A stretch of 64,000 nt of DNA, taken from NCBI GenBank assembly GCA_023846275.1, contig CM043870.1, positions 3,409,527-3,473,526 of the forward strand, in the 5' to 3' direction. Origin of the DNA: Vanilla planifolia (taxonomy: Eukaryota > Streptophyta > Magnoliopsida > Asparagales > Orchidaceae). Below the pieces are notes generated by a model, which did not search any database, had not been told where the DNA came from, and was given only the letters and a program-made list of their open reading frames with translations. A program made the position numbers and the translations under genes. Shown piece by piece: positions 50,076 to 62,943 of the stretch; the stretch's first letter is position 1, and every line of letters starts with the position of its first letter.

Positions 50076-53000
50076 ATGGTTTACACAACCCAAACCCTCC
50101 TCTCTTCTTCGTTCGCCTCTTCCATCCATGGCAGCCCACTACGTCCCAGACTTCCCTTTCCTCCATCACTCCTCCCCCGGCGTCAAGATCCATACATCAT
50201 GTCCCGCCTCTCTCCAAGCGAAAATTTTAACTCAAGGCAACCACAAAAATCCGCCCTTTCCTCCTCAAAGGCCGGCGCAGCCGCTACTGCGGCAGTCATC
50301 TTCTCCGCCCTCGCCCCCGCTGCCCTCGCCGTCGATGACTTTTCACCTCTGACGCCTCCACTGTCCTCTTCGTCTTCTCCTATCCAGCTCCAATCCGCCG
50401 CCAATACTTCACAAGAGGCATCCAATTCTTTCTCTCAGACCCTTCTCACAGCGCCTAAACCTCAGTCTGCCGCTGTATCAGACCTCCCCGAAGGCTCGCA
50501 GTGGCGCTATAGCGAGTTCCTCAACGCCGTGAAGAAGGGAAAGGTCGAGCGTGTCCGCTTCAGCAAGGATGGCGGGGCGCTCCAGCTGACGGCAATTGAC
50601 GGCCGGCGCGCCACCGTCATCGTCCCCAACGATCCTGACCTAATCGACATCCTCGCGATGAACGGTGTCGACATCTCCGTCTCCGAGGGTGAAGGTGGCA
50701 ATGGCCTCTTCAACTTTATCGGTAATCTTTTCTTTCCTTTTCTTGCATTTGCGGGCCTCTTCTTCCTATTCAGGCGTGCTCAGGGTGGTCCTGGTGGTGG
50801 CCCGGGCGGGCTTGGAGGACCCATGGACTTCGGCCGCTCCAAGTCTAAGTTCCAGGAGGTTCCCGAGACCGGCGTGACCTTCTCCGATGTTGCCGGTGCT
50901 GACCAAGCCAAGCTTGAGCTGCAGGAAGTTGTTGACTTCTTGAAGAACCCGGATAAATACACTGCTCTTGGGGCCAAGATTCCTAAAGGTTGTCTTTTAG
51001 TTGGGCCTCCGGGTACTGGTAAAACATTGCTGGCTAGAGCAGTAGCCGGCGAGGCCGGGGTGCCTTTCTTTTCCTGCGCTGCATCAGAATTTGTGGAACT
51101 TTTTGTGGGTGTTGGAGCTTCGAGGGTCAGAGATTTGTTCGAGAAGGCGAAGTCTAAAGCTCCCTGCATTGTTTTCATTGATGAGATTGATGCCGTTGGA
51201 AGGCAGAGAGGGGCTGGTCTTGGTGGTGGAAATGATGAGAGGGAACAGACTATTAATCAGCTCTTGACGGAGATGGATGGTTTCACCGGGAACAGCGGGG
51301 TGATTGTTCTGGCTGCCACCAATAGACCTGATGTGCTCGATGCTGCTCTTCTGCGCCCTGGAAGGTTTGATAGGCAGGTGACTGTGGATAGGCCAGATGT
51401 TGCTGGTAGAGTAAAGATCTTGCAGGTTGGTGCTTTTGGCTGCTTTGATTTTTGTTTACCTCTTTGGTAGATTATTGTGGGTTTCTCATTGCCAGTGTGC
51501 ATATTATAAGTAATCTTATTATTCTTCTGCAACAGTACTGCTTTTTGAAAACCAAAATGAAAGAATTTGCCAAAGGAAAAATAGGAGAGTGCTGCATGAT
51601 TTTTGCTGATAAATGTAAGCATGTGATCTGATTAGAGGTGTTTTATATCCTAACTTAGGAGAACCTATTTTAAATAATCTTGCATGGATTGCTCCTTTTG
51701 TAAAAGTTATTATTCATTTTGTTAGTTTGAACTTGTAAACTATTTGTAGGCCTTTTGTTACATCATTATATTCTAAATTTTAAGGTGATGATGTTATTAA
51801 TGATGTAACCACCAAGAAGTTTCTTTTTTTTTGTTCATTGATAGCTTCTTATACATGTTCACTCCTTGGATGCCTGTGATCCATTTATAGTTTGTGTGCT
51901 GATGGAATCATTTGGCTGTGCACAAAAATTTGTATTGATGTTGATATTGAGATTTGTTTTAATATTGATTATTTTAATTTCAGATTTAACATAGTTTGTT
52001 TGAGATAATAATCTTGATATTTGGATATTCTAATTTTGAATTTGTTAAAACAAACTAAATATTGAAAATAATATATTTATTAGATCAAACATATTAGATA
52101 TATCTTTAAAAATATATTAAAATCTAATTTGTTTAGAGCTTGTTACTTGGAGATATAGTTTTGAGGGTTTCTTTTGTGGCTTTTTTAGATAGCCAACTTG
52201 CAACAAAAGAAACCTCATTGGATCTTTAGTAGGCAGAAGTATCAATAAGTGTTCTATGATACAGATTTACAAAATCCCTTTGGGATGCTTATTCCTAGTG
52301 ATAGAGTCATAGCCATACCCTTCTACAAAGGCAATGATTTTTTTGGAAACGGTGTGGAATGGATTGATTGGGTATATAGGCCCTTTTTGTGCTTTTGTTG
52401 TCAATGCATGTTGATTTTCCTTGTTGGTTTTTTAATGATGATTCTTGCTATGTTTCCATTTAAATATCTTCCCCCTTTTGGTTAAAATTCTTGATTAGAG
52501 ATGTTTTTAGGGTCTTTTATGTGGAGATAATTTTAGGATATTTTTAGATTTAGAAAGAGTGTTTTGTGTTTTATATTTTATATGTTATTATTATGGTTTC
52601 TTTGATTATTGGAATATCTTTATCTTGTATCATGGATTTAGCTTTGATTATGGCTGAATCATGTAAATCTATCTTCTGTTGTGTCATTGAGTTTTTTTTA
52701 GGTTACTACTTTGTTGCAACTGTACAAACAGACTATTCATTGCAACAATTTGTATCAAACCTACTGTGGATGACAGCATCGACAATACTAGAGAACAAGA
52801 AATTTGATGGAGAACCAAGCATGTTAGTTTTTTTTGGAACTTATGTTCTACAAGTTATTTGAATTTCAAATATTAAAATGAATGCTTATTTGGTCACATC
52901 TATTTGGTTTAATTCCATGATTTGAGATTTATGGAATTAGATTTGAGGAGGGATGATGAGACATTGATTTTATCATTTTTAGGAAAACTTCTTGATTTGC

Positions 53001-56000
53001 ATTATTTTAGAAAGCTTATAGATATTGATAGATATTGTGGCTGCAATTTGGGTTTTATAACAAATTGTGATGCTTTTCGAGAATACTATAGGTGGTTAGG
53101 GATAGATCTTGATGTGATAATTTAGTTTTAATGCCAAATGATATTGTATTAGCATTCAGCATGATGAGATATCCACTTAGAATATATTGTGGTAGTTATA
53201 TTTTGGTTATTTATGGATCTTTATTAGTTTATTGAAAACATGCTTGAAAGATCTCTTGTATTGCTAAATTCACATGAAATTGTGACCTTGATCAATTGTG
53301 AGGTGCTTTGGCCTTTAGGTCTTTGGAAACTTGGTTCCATTGGGAATCATTGTTGAAATTTGTTTTAATATTGATAATTCAAAATTTCGATTTAAGATGT
53401 AGTTTGTTGTAGATAACAAACTTAATATTTAGATGTTTTGATTTTTAGTTTTGTTATAGCTGATTTAGTATGAAAATAACTACATTTATTTGATCAAACA
53501 TATTGGATATTTCATTAATATATTTTAGGAAGTATGAACATTTTGTGATAGACTTTGGTTATCTATGGATCTTTATTAGTTTTGTATAGACATGCTTGAG
53601 AGATCTCTTGTGATTCTAAGTTCACTTGAAAGATTTTGATCAATTAAGAAGTGTTTGATCTTTTAGAGCTTTGGAAGTTTGGTTGCACTTATTGTAAAGA
53701 GGATAGAGATGTGATTTTTTAGTAATAGTCACAGTATTGGATTATGAGGAAGCATTGTTGAAATTTGTTTCAATATTAATAGTTTAGATTTTGAATTTAT
53801 GATATAGTTTGTTGAAGATAACAAATTTAACATTTAGATATTTTCTTTATGAGTTTTGTTACAATTGATTTATCATGAAAATAGAAACATTTATTTGATC
53901 AAAGATATTGGATATTTCATTAAATATGTTTTAGAAAGTGTGAACATTTTTCTTTGAAGGCTTTGTCTTGGGCCTTTTGGCGTTGGCTAGGCTTGAGGCA
54001 TGCGGGATTGGCCATTATACTGCCTTCCTTTGGAGTTGTTGCATTCTGAATCTATAGATCATGCTCTATTTCATTACTTTTAGGCAAGATTGCTCTTTAT
54101 TTTGCTCTTCACCAATTAGTTGGGTTGGTTCCCACTTCTGTCCCTTCATCAGCTTTTGATTTTCCTAGAAAGGAGATCCTCCATGGATTATTGTGATGCT
54201 AATGCCATTCTCATAGCTACCGTCCTCTATAAGCTTTAGTAGTATTAGAATTGTGTGACCCATGGTTGGCCTTACCTTAGCACATTGGCTCTGGGGAAGG
54301 TAATTGTTTAGAACTTGCAAAATAATATCCTACATTAGTAGGACCTCTAGGAGGTTTTAGGCCTCTTTGTCCCTCTTCACCCCCTTCTCGATGTCTCCTC
54401 CCACTCTTGGTTAGATCAAGGTAAAATGTGACAACACTGCTTCATTATCTAGTCATTATTGAGATTGTTATCCATGACAATTTTGGGTTTCTCAGTCTTG
54501 TTTACAGTTGGGAAACCTCTTTGGTTGATTCCTTAGCGATGGAGGAGTACGTGTTTCGCGAGGTAATCTCTCTTGTCATGTACCTCTGGCTATGCTTCCC
54601 TTATGTGTGGTTCAAGAGCGACTTTTCTCCATTGTTTTGCATATTAACAACGACTTCTCTAGGTCTAATTGGTTTTAGATTTTCTTTCCCTTGTTCATAG
54701 CCATCCAAATTCTTTACAACTTCAAGTTTACTCGTACTCTTAGAGAGGGAATTGTGTGGCCAATTGGGTCACCAATTTTACTTCTATGAGTGATTGTGTA
54801 TGGGTTAGGGATATGCCCCTTCCCATCGAGCTCTTGAATCTTGGATTATGATGTCATGTATGACCTAGCTTAGTAATAAAATAGGTTGTGACCTCTTACA
54901 AAGAAAGAAATACACTTTGATTGTTTATAGATCTTTATTAGTTTGGTATAGACGTGTTTTAGAGATTTCTTGGGGTATTAAGTTCACATGAAATTTGACT
55001 TTGATCACTTGCGAGGTGCTATGTCCTTTAGTGCTTTGGAAGCTTGGTTGCTTGTCTTGGAACCACAATTTTATATCATAAGGAATTAACATTAAAATTT
55101 GCTTTAATATTGACAATTTTAATTTTTTATTGAAGATATAGTTTGTTAAAAGTAACAAACTTAATCTTTAGCTATTTTGATTTTGAGTTTTTTAACAATT
55201 AATCTAGCAAAAAAATAAATACATTTATTTGATCAAATATATAGAATATTTCATTAAATATGTTTAGAAAGCATGAGCATTGTGTGACAGCTACACTTTA
55301 GTTATCTATGGATCTTTATTAGTTTGGTATAGACATGTTTAAGAGATCTCGTGATGCTAAGATTACATGAAATGTTGACCTTGATTGATTGTGAGATGCT
55401 GTGTTCTTTAGGGCATCAGAAGCTTGGTTGCTTATGAAGAAGATGGCAATGAGATCATTTAGTAATAGCCACAATATTGTGTCATGGGAATTGTTAATGA
55501 AATTTGTTTAAATATTGATGATCCAAAGTTTGGATTATAAATATGGTCTGTTAAGGATAACAAACTTAATATTAACATATTCTGATTTTGAGTTTTTATA
55601 CAACTAATTTAGCATGAAAAAAGTTACATTTATTTCATCAAAAATATTTTATATTTCTTTAATATATATTGAAATTTAATTTTCTTAAAGTTTGTTGTTA
55701 GGATATATATATTTGTGGTGGTTTTTGTTGTAGTTATTTAAATGGTCATCATTCAAAGAAGGAAAACCATTCCAATTTGTAGTAGGTAGAGAAATTTGCA
55801 AGTGTTCTACAGCAGAGATACAACCTTTCATTAAGGCCAGGATCTTTTGGGGATGATGTGGAGTCAATGGATTTAGTATTGGAGGCTTCTTGTGTTAAGC
55901 CAAAGTGAACCTCAAGTATTGGCTTGTTTTTGATCTCTTAATAGCATTCTGTTATTTTTAAGCAAGTTATAATATGATTATTTACCCGAGCCAGGATATC

Positions 56001-58328
56001 AAAGATGGTCTCTGAATTGGAAATGAAGTTGTTGACTCTAAACCCAGAGAAATTGAAGTATAGTACAGTGGAAAAGGGCAGCTAGGGTTTGCCTATTTTA
56101 GGGAAAACATTGAATTATACTGGAATTGCTGAACTTTGGACCTTAAATTTAGCTGCTTTAAACAATTTTTTGATGGCCAGGTTGCCAATAGAGTAGAATT
56201 TCCAATAATTGAAATTGCAAGTGTTGAGAAGACTTTTGTGACAATGTTTGTTCTTGTTTTTTAAATGGTTTATATACAGTTGTTGTGTTCTCTTTCTTAT
56301 GGTAAGTCAGTTGCTGTCTTTTTGGAAATTAAAGGTATCTAAAAGGTGGGAAGTAGAGTAGCATTGAGCTTCGACATTAAGTTGGCAATGAAATATCTGT
56401 GAGTCACAGAGTCAGTTGCATTCAAATCCTTCTGTTTAGTACATTTGATGAACTACAAAAAACTTCACATAGGCCTCCTTGCATGTGATATAAGGCAAAA
56501 GAAAATTGCAATCTATTTTTTAATGGGGCTGAGTTGTATTGGGTTCATTGAAACATATAATCATAAAAATAGTTTTGTTTATTAGAAGTACTTCCCACAT
56601 AGCATGATCTTCTTGAACAATGAAGCACAACAAGGTCACATGCTTTCTTGTTGGTTTTTAATGATGGGAGGATTAGCAGCTTTTGTTTTTCCCAACCGTT
56701 AAATTTCTAACATGGTTTCTTCTTCTGCTTATGCTTCTCTAGTTGAGTTACTTTGTTGTCCACCAATTGTGTAATAGCTTGGGAGTTGACCTTAGATTTC
56801 TTGGCACTTTTGGTATTTTCTACTTATTATGGTGTTTGTTTTATCCTTCCTTAGATGAATTTTCTTAAATGAGTGTTGTCCTCACTATGACACAAGAATT
56901 CAGCAATACTTTTCTATGTTCTACTATTACTTTGGTAGCTGCTTGAAGCTCTTTACAATAAAATGATGAACCATTCTTCTTCTGTAGGTGCACTCAAGAG
57001 GTAAAGCACTTGCAAAAGATGTTGACTTTGAGAAAATTGCTAGAAGAACCCCTGGTTTCACTGGAGCAGATTTGCAGAACTTGATGAATGAAGCTGCCAT
57101 CCTTGCAGCTAGGCGTGACCTCAAGGAAATAAGCAAAGATGAGATATCTGATGCACTAGAAAGGATAATTGCTGGACCAGAGAAAAAGAACGCAGTTGTT
57201 TCAGATGAAAAGAGAAAACTGGTCGCATATCATGGTACAGTGGTCTTTTTCTCTACTTTTAAGTTCCTCTAGCCTTGTCTTCTAGGGTTGAATGAAACAA
57301 TTTTTGTACTTCCTATTCTCTAATCCTTGAATCCTTAATCACTACTCTCTAATCTCTAACTTTTAATTTCTAGTCTCTAATTCATGCAGAGGCTGGACAT
57401 GCACTGGTTGGTGCTCTCATGCCGGAGTACGACCCAGTTGCTAAGATCTCCATCATTCCTAGAGGTCAAGCTGGTGGGCTTACTTTCTTTGCTCCAAGTG
57501 AAGAGAGACTGGAGTCCGGTCTCTACAGCAGAAGCTATCTGGAAAATCAGATGGCTGTTGCTCTTGGTGGAAGGTCTGCTCACTGAAGCAATAAAGTTCA
57601 TTCTCAGTATCAGACTTGTAACTCTCGCATGTTTCCTTGCTTTCATATTCTTGCAGGGTAGCCGAGGAGGTGATCTTTGGGAAGGAAAATGTTACAACCG
57701 GTGCCTCAAATGATTTCATGCAGGTTTCCCGTGTTGCGAGGCAGATGGTGGAGAGATTTGGATTCAGTAAAAAGATTGGGCAAGTTGCTATTGGAGGTCC
57801 CGGTGGAAATCCATTCCTTGGTCAGCAGGTATAATCAATGATTCATCAACCTGGTTTAAGCTCTTATGCTGTCCGAATTCAATAGTTAGAAGCTGTTTAA
57901 AATTGTAGATTTTGTAGTAAAGATGATGTTCTACTGTTGATCCATCAAAAATTAAGTATAGCTGCATCAAATTAGACAACACTGCTACATTGATAGCTTG
58001 GTGTTGATGCAAAATTCTCATCGGCATAGCAAAAAAGTATTTGTTGCTTGGAATCAATCTTCCTTGTTCATGTCTAATTAGATATGTTTGGCATTTTGTT
58101 CATCAGATGTCAACCCAGAAGGACTATTCCATGGCAACAGCTGATATTGTTGATGCAGAAGTGAGGGAGCTGGTGGAGAAGGCTTACTCAAGGGCAAAGC
58201 ACATCATCACTACCCATATTGACATCCTTCATAAACTTGCACAACTACTCATTGAAAAGGAAACTGTGGACGGAGAGGAGTTCATGAGTCTGTTCATTGA
58301 TGGCAAAGCAGAGTTGTATGTGGCATGA
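50076..58328 (+). CDS. FTSH: Thylakoid zinc metalloprotease FtsH, FTSH1/FTSH5 (type A) group, five exons
   Basis: ATP-dependent membrane protease that degrades photodamaged photosystem II D1 protein; type A subunits form hexamers with type B (FTSH2/8). Exons 50076-51425, 56988-57234, 57390-57573, 57657-57828, 58107-58328 give 724 residues, as long as known homologues (about 716). A Ser- and Pro-rich transit peptide ends near [32 protein letters not shown] starts the lumenal region; one membrane helix lies at about 210-231, followed by a Gly-rich linker. Walker A GPPGTGKT is at 310-317, Walker B IVFIDEID at 365-372, [23 protein letters not shown] follows, and the zinc motif HEAGH is at 532-536, split by intron 2. 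The end [10 protein letters not shown] has K and A where I recall Q and S in Arabidopsis. The ATG at 50076 is preferred to an in-frame upstream Met at 49971 because it begins a transit-peptide-like sequence. The type A call is from the N-terminal region and could not be tested by phylogeny. Confidence 0.95.
51940..55815. repeat. Diverged direct-repeat array inside FtsH intron 1
   Basis: A module reading about AAATTTGTTTTAATATTGAT, then a block with ATAGTTTGTT and AACAAACTTAATATTTAGAT, recurs at about 51950, 53354, 53759, 55094 and 55499. A second module, TATGGATCTTTATTAG followed by AGACATGCTTGAGAGATCTC, recurs at about 53213, 53566, 54929 and 55309, spaced 350-380 bases where not interrupted. 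The first and last parts (about 51940-52265 and 55490-55815) are alike over more than 300 bases and also share GTAGTAGGTAGAGAAATTTG or a variant and AAGTGTTCTA. This could be a tandem repeat of an element's LTR-like part. Confidence 0.7.
53957..54905 (+). mobile_element. Probable 5'-truncated LINE (non-LTR retrotransposon) 3' end
   Basis: About 950 bases of different, GC-richer composition interrupt one repeat unit of the array. Plus-strand frames, broken by several stops, give [19 protein letters not shown] and, in a shifted frame, [10 protein letters not shown]; in another frame [15 protein letters not shown]. These resemble the RNase H domain C-terminal part of plant LINEs (typical ends VFREGN..ADWLAN). 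A run AATAAAATAGG near 54875 could be the start of the 3' tail. No reverse transcriptase domain is present. The remnant is fully decayed, so the call rests on partial motif similarity. Confidence 0.45.
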
Positions 58329-61300
58329 ATCAATAGACTTTGTTTCATTTACCTTTTTATTACAGCAAACGTTTAGCAAGTTGTTGTCAATGAAATGTTG
58401 AACTGTTGTTTTGTAATTAAAATGCTTGTTTATATGTAAATATGTTTGCTTCAATTGATCAAACATTAAAGACATCATGATTCACACAATTTTCAACAAT
58501 GTAACTAACCATGAGTTACAGATAAAAGCAGGCTCTTGTTTTCTATTCTGTTTCTCTATCTTTATTTCTGCCAAAACTAGAAGAATTTGGCACTTAAATT
58601 AACTTAAACTGTTGTTCACTGCATATTTCGGCTGTTTCAGATACACATAACTGATTAGGAATAACCTGTTTGATATCAATTAGGGTTGGTCAATACAATT
58701 TTTGTGGTTGAAAGAATTTTGGAAGTTTTGAGAAAGCTTTTATTAAAGAGAATGCAAGTAATGAGCATTTTTTTTTATAGGAAACATCTAACGTATCATG
58801 TAGTTTTTTTCAGTCAGAAACAGAATGTCAAAACAAGTTTGATAAATCAACACAAATGAACATTCTTTGACTAAAACTTTAAGTCATGATACAATTGGTC
58901 CTTGTATTGGAGACTATCCTGCTTTAAGCATCTTACCTTGATCTGTAGGCTATGCTCTATATGCTTTTCTATTATCTTTTTTGAAAAGGGTGGTCGAAAC
59001 CTATATAATAAACACTTTAAGAAGGTTCATAAAAATGATTTGAAAGTAAGAATGCATATCATGTGACGGGCGTATCTGAAATCCACATGATATCCTCATA
59101 CAACGCATGCTTGGTCATCTAGTTGGTAGTAGCATTACCTTCCTGATATATATGTGAGAGCATGGCAGATTACATGAAAGAAAGGGGAGCTAATGTCCAA
59201 GATGGGGGCAAACAAGAAAGGGAAGATATCTCCTGTATAGAATCTAATTCTATCAATACCGTAACTTTTACTAGGTACAACTGCACTCCTGGATTTAAAA
59301 TTCGGTATCTTTCTTATGGTTGATTTTATGGTCTGTTTGACTGAACTTTTGTGATAGGGATTAGAACTTTTAGAAAGTTACATTTCCAAACAGGTTATAG
59401 AACATATTGGTTGTTTGTGTAAAAAGACTCTTTTTCTAGGAGTTGCTTGACTTGTTTTTGATGTTTTAGCGATCAGAACACAGAACTGCAGAAATAACTA
59501 ATAAACTGGTTTTGAATGAGATTACTAAGCAATCCCTTTGTCTCGCAAATGAGTTTCTGCTTATGGTGTTCTGACAGACTTGAATCATCAATATCAATGT
59601 AAGGTAAAATAGGAGTCATATGAACAACAATTGCTTGAAAAAATGGCTTACCATCGAATGCATAAGTATATGTTAGGGAGTAAAGAGAATGTTTGCCTGT
59701 ATTTTCTATAGATTTAAGAACACATGCTCATAGAATAATTCTTGTTTGGCAATACTATCTTTTGGTCAATAACAAACACAAGAAAACTCAAATAAGAGTT
59801 CCAGTTAGGTCTAATGTATACTTAGATATCTAGAAATTCAAAAGCTTAAATTTATGATATTAAATATATATATATTGAGACTTAATATTATATTCTAGTA
59901 GAATGTGGGATTATACATATTCTCAAGAGTGATATGTATCCAGTTAAGTGCATGTTCGAAGCTCAATATTGACTCCCATATGATGCAACTATCTTAACAA
60001 TGAAGTTTTGAACGTTTCAACAAACTAAAGAAAAATTGTGTTTGGACAAAACTACATCAATGCTAAGTTGGTTCACAAATTCTCTTAATTTAGATATAAG
60101 AAGCATAAGATAATTTAAAGGATAAGAAATTTTTGTAACTAATCAATCCTTCATGTTAAAGTTTACATGTTTGTTGTAAAAAAGGATTATGTGATTTTTT
60201 TCAACTATGGAAATAGGACTATAGAAGAGAAGTTCTATGATTACACCAAACAATAATTTTCAACCATCTACTTGTTTCTTCAGTGGGCTTCTCATGTATC
60301 TATAAACAATGGAAAATTTTGATATAGATGTGTTGGATCTATTAATTATGGATCTTTTACAAAAAGTACAACTTCGTTAAACACTAACATTGTTATTGTG
60401 TATGCCTAAAGAGTGCAATGCAAAATTTGGTTATTGATGCACAGTATTTGTGCTAGCAACGAAATTGCAATGCTGGTAGAAGATAACAAGCTAGGATATC
60501 TGGTTGATACACTTTTTTCTTAAATTTGAAGGCTTAATTTTTGTAGGAGTTGTACTCTATGTTTGTTTGGTCCAACCCAAAAAGCTCGTTATGTGACATA
60601 TGAAACAATTTAGGTTTAGGGCTAGTTGAGAAAAAAAATGAGTTGTCATTTTAAGTGCTTATCTTTTGCATTAGTTTGATTTGTGCAAATTAAATTCAAG
60701 TGGATTATAATGATAAGTAGTTTTTTGGTGATGAAATTATATTTATTGAAAAGTTTATTAAACAGGGTAAAGCAACATCGAGGTTGTGGCGAATTATCTT
60801 GGGACTCAGGTGTTTTGTCATTATCGCTCTAAAACCCAATATATCATCTACATGTTTAGCCAAGATTAAAGGACAAATGACTTGATTATCATAAATATTC
60901 ACAAAATGAGTCTTGGGTCTATATGGAGAAATTAATAGGGATATCAATAAAAAGATCTAAGTTGATTGGTTGAGTGTTCTTTGTGTAATTTTAGATTAAA
61001 GTATTCTTCTCAAAGTTAAATATAAGAGTTGTAGGATTGCAAGTTGATGTCTATTGAATGTTGGCTTGTGAAATTCAAACATAAAAATAGAGTAGAAGTT
61101 GTACAATTGATAATGTTTTAATAGATTGATGGTTATAGGCAAGTGGGTGATTAGAAGTGAGTGCATATGAGAAAGAGTTGGTTGATAATATACTAGAGTT
61201 CCCTTAGCACCTATTAGTTGCCCACAACTATCTTTGATGATGATACCACTACTAGCAAAGCTGTTTGGATGAGCACAGTCATCTTTGATCTTTAACTTAG

Positions 61301-61900
61301 CTCAAGAAAGGGGGGAAATCCATTGTAAAGAAGGGCTAAGAATTCATGGAGGCTAAATGAATCTCAATACTTAGAGCTTGCTTTTCTTTTTGTAGATTCT
61401 CAAGCCACATGCCTATTGCTAACATTTTCATTAATGCCTTTACACATATGTATGATCTATCCATGTATGCATGTTGTTTGCTTTTCCAGACATTTCATCA
61501 ATGGTATTCCACTTAGCTTCGACTTGGGAAAGTGCCTACAATCTCTTGAGCCCAGTATAGTTGCAATTGTAACTAGCATGAGTTTGACTTTGCCATGTAT
61601 AATTTTGGATATATTATAACTCATTGTACAACTTGATGCGTATGAGTTGATCAAGTCCTTATAAGCATTCAATTAACTCAATCAACTCAATACTTCGGCA
61701 ACTTTAAAAGCTATTCTTTATCTTTAATGCACTTATCTTCTTTGGTCTAGTAAAATGTCTCCTGTTCTCATTGCATTTCTCCAATTTGGTGTTTTCTACA
61801 TTAATTTCTTTTGTGGTATTTTAGTTTTGATTACCTTTTATTTTTTGATTTATGCAATTATGGTTCATTGAAGGTGAAGAAGAAGATAAAATAAAATGAA
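58329..61900. other. AT-rich intergenic DNA downstream of FtsH, no gene supported
   Basis: Starts with the 3' untranslated region of the FtsH gene. At about 59780-59960 (minus strand) sequence resembles the small LTR family of the METTL23 and PPR introns (TTTAATATCATAAATTTAAG and GTATACATTAGACC), perhaps a solo LTR; similarity is weak. No coding or RNA gene is recognisable. Confidence 0.5.
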
Positions 61901-61939
61901 ATAAATAAAAAAACCAACGATACCTACCGGGCGCACCGC

Positions 61940-62645
61940 CGAGCACCTATTCGATCACGTGTGAATAAAGGGGAAAGGGAAGGAGCTTAGCCGGTTTGAC
62001 AGCATCCGCTAAACATGGCTATAAAACCCATCCCGTCGAATTGAGAAAAGACTTGGATTTGAACGTGCCTCTCGAAGAATCTTGCGCCTCTTCTCTTTTG
62101 AAGCCCGCCTTTTCGAGTTCGCCGAACTCATCGTCTCTCACTGCTTCTCTTCGAATTTTCTTTGATCTTCTCTCCGGCTTTCCTAAAGCATTCGCTTTGC
62201 TCCCTTCTCCCGAACCTCTTCCCCCTCTCCCTACGACTCCGATTCCCTCCTTCCTTGTTTCCCATCCTGATTTGAAAGCCCATTTTAAACCTTAACTCCC
62301 ATCAGGGACTCGCGCGTATTATCGGAACGCGCGTGCTGCTCAACCAGCATTGGCCAGTCGATCGTTGACCTGCGCCATCCGAGTCGACTCGTGTCGACCA
62401 CTCTGACACGTGCCGACACTTGCTACCTCGTCAACCCGCGCTGACCCACTTCGACCCACTATGCCTTTGTATCGACCCGCATCGGCCCATGTCGACCTGA
62501 GCTAACCTGGGATTGCTGCTCACCCATGTGCGCCCATCCGGGTCCAACTGAGCCTGGCCGAGCTACCGCCGCTCGCAGCTCGCCGCTTCTGGTTCCGATC
62601 GCTTCGTCTCGACTCTGACCTTGTCGCTTTCTCTTTGACATTGTC
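61940..62645 (+). promoter_or_regulatory. GC-rich island with G-box and TATA box, possible promoter and leader
   Basis: CACGTG at 61956-61961 is followed by CTATAAAA at 62019-62026, a good plant TATA box, then a pyrimidine-rich stretch 62085-62280 as in leaders. A second CACGTG at 62407-62412 overlaps GCCGAC (62412-62417), a DRE/CRT core. From 62320 to 62640 the sequence is CG-rich with many TCGAC/CGACC repeats. A plus-strand frame 61996-62295 contains DLDLNVPL, which matches an EAR-type DLNxxP motif, but it has no Met at all and is probably chance. The target gene is not visible inside the window; an LTR promoter is equally possible. Confidence 0.35.
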
Positions 62646-62907
62646 GGGATACTTTAATAGCGGTGGTATACGTTCAACAGCATCGTATTCCCGCAACAAC
62701 TCGAATTAGAGGCTTTCAACTGAAAACTCGTCACGTTGTGCTAATCCACCTCGAAGTATGCTTCAATTCTCTATCTGAACATATTTGGAAACTTCACTCG
62801 ATCGAACTTCCTTGTCCTTGTCATAAGTTTTTATTTAATTTTTCAGAACTTCTTTTTCGTATCAACAAAATGCATGACTAAAAGAATAAACTCTCAATTA
62901 TATATTC

Positions 62908-62943
<36 letters not shown>

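Larger units (their letters stand above)
51426..56987 (+). other. Intron 1 of the FtsH gene, 5.6 kb, repeat-filled
   Basis: GT at 51426 and AG at 56986-56987. It contains a direct-repeat array (about 51940-55815) and a probable LINE remnant (about 53957-54905). No independent gene is supported. Confidence 0.75.

Noticed and set aside
50183..51178. Antisense open frames over FtsH exon 1
   Set aside because: Exon 1 has an intact FtsH reading with Walker A and B; antisense frames have no domain.
61996..62295. 99-residue plus-strand frame with an EAR-like DLDLNVPL motif
   Set aside because: The frame has no Met codon and overlaps the TATA box and presumed leader; a single short motif is not enough for a transcription repressor call.
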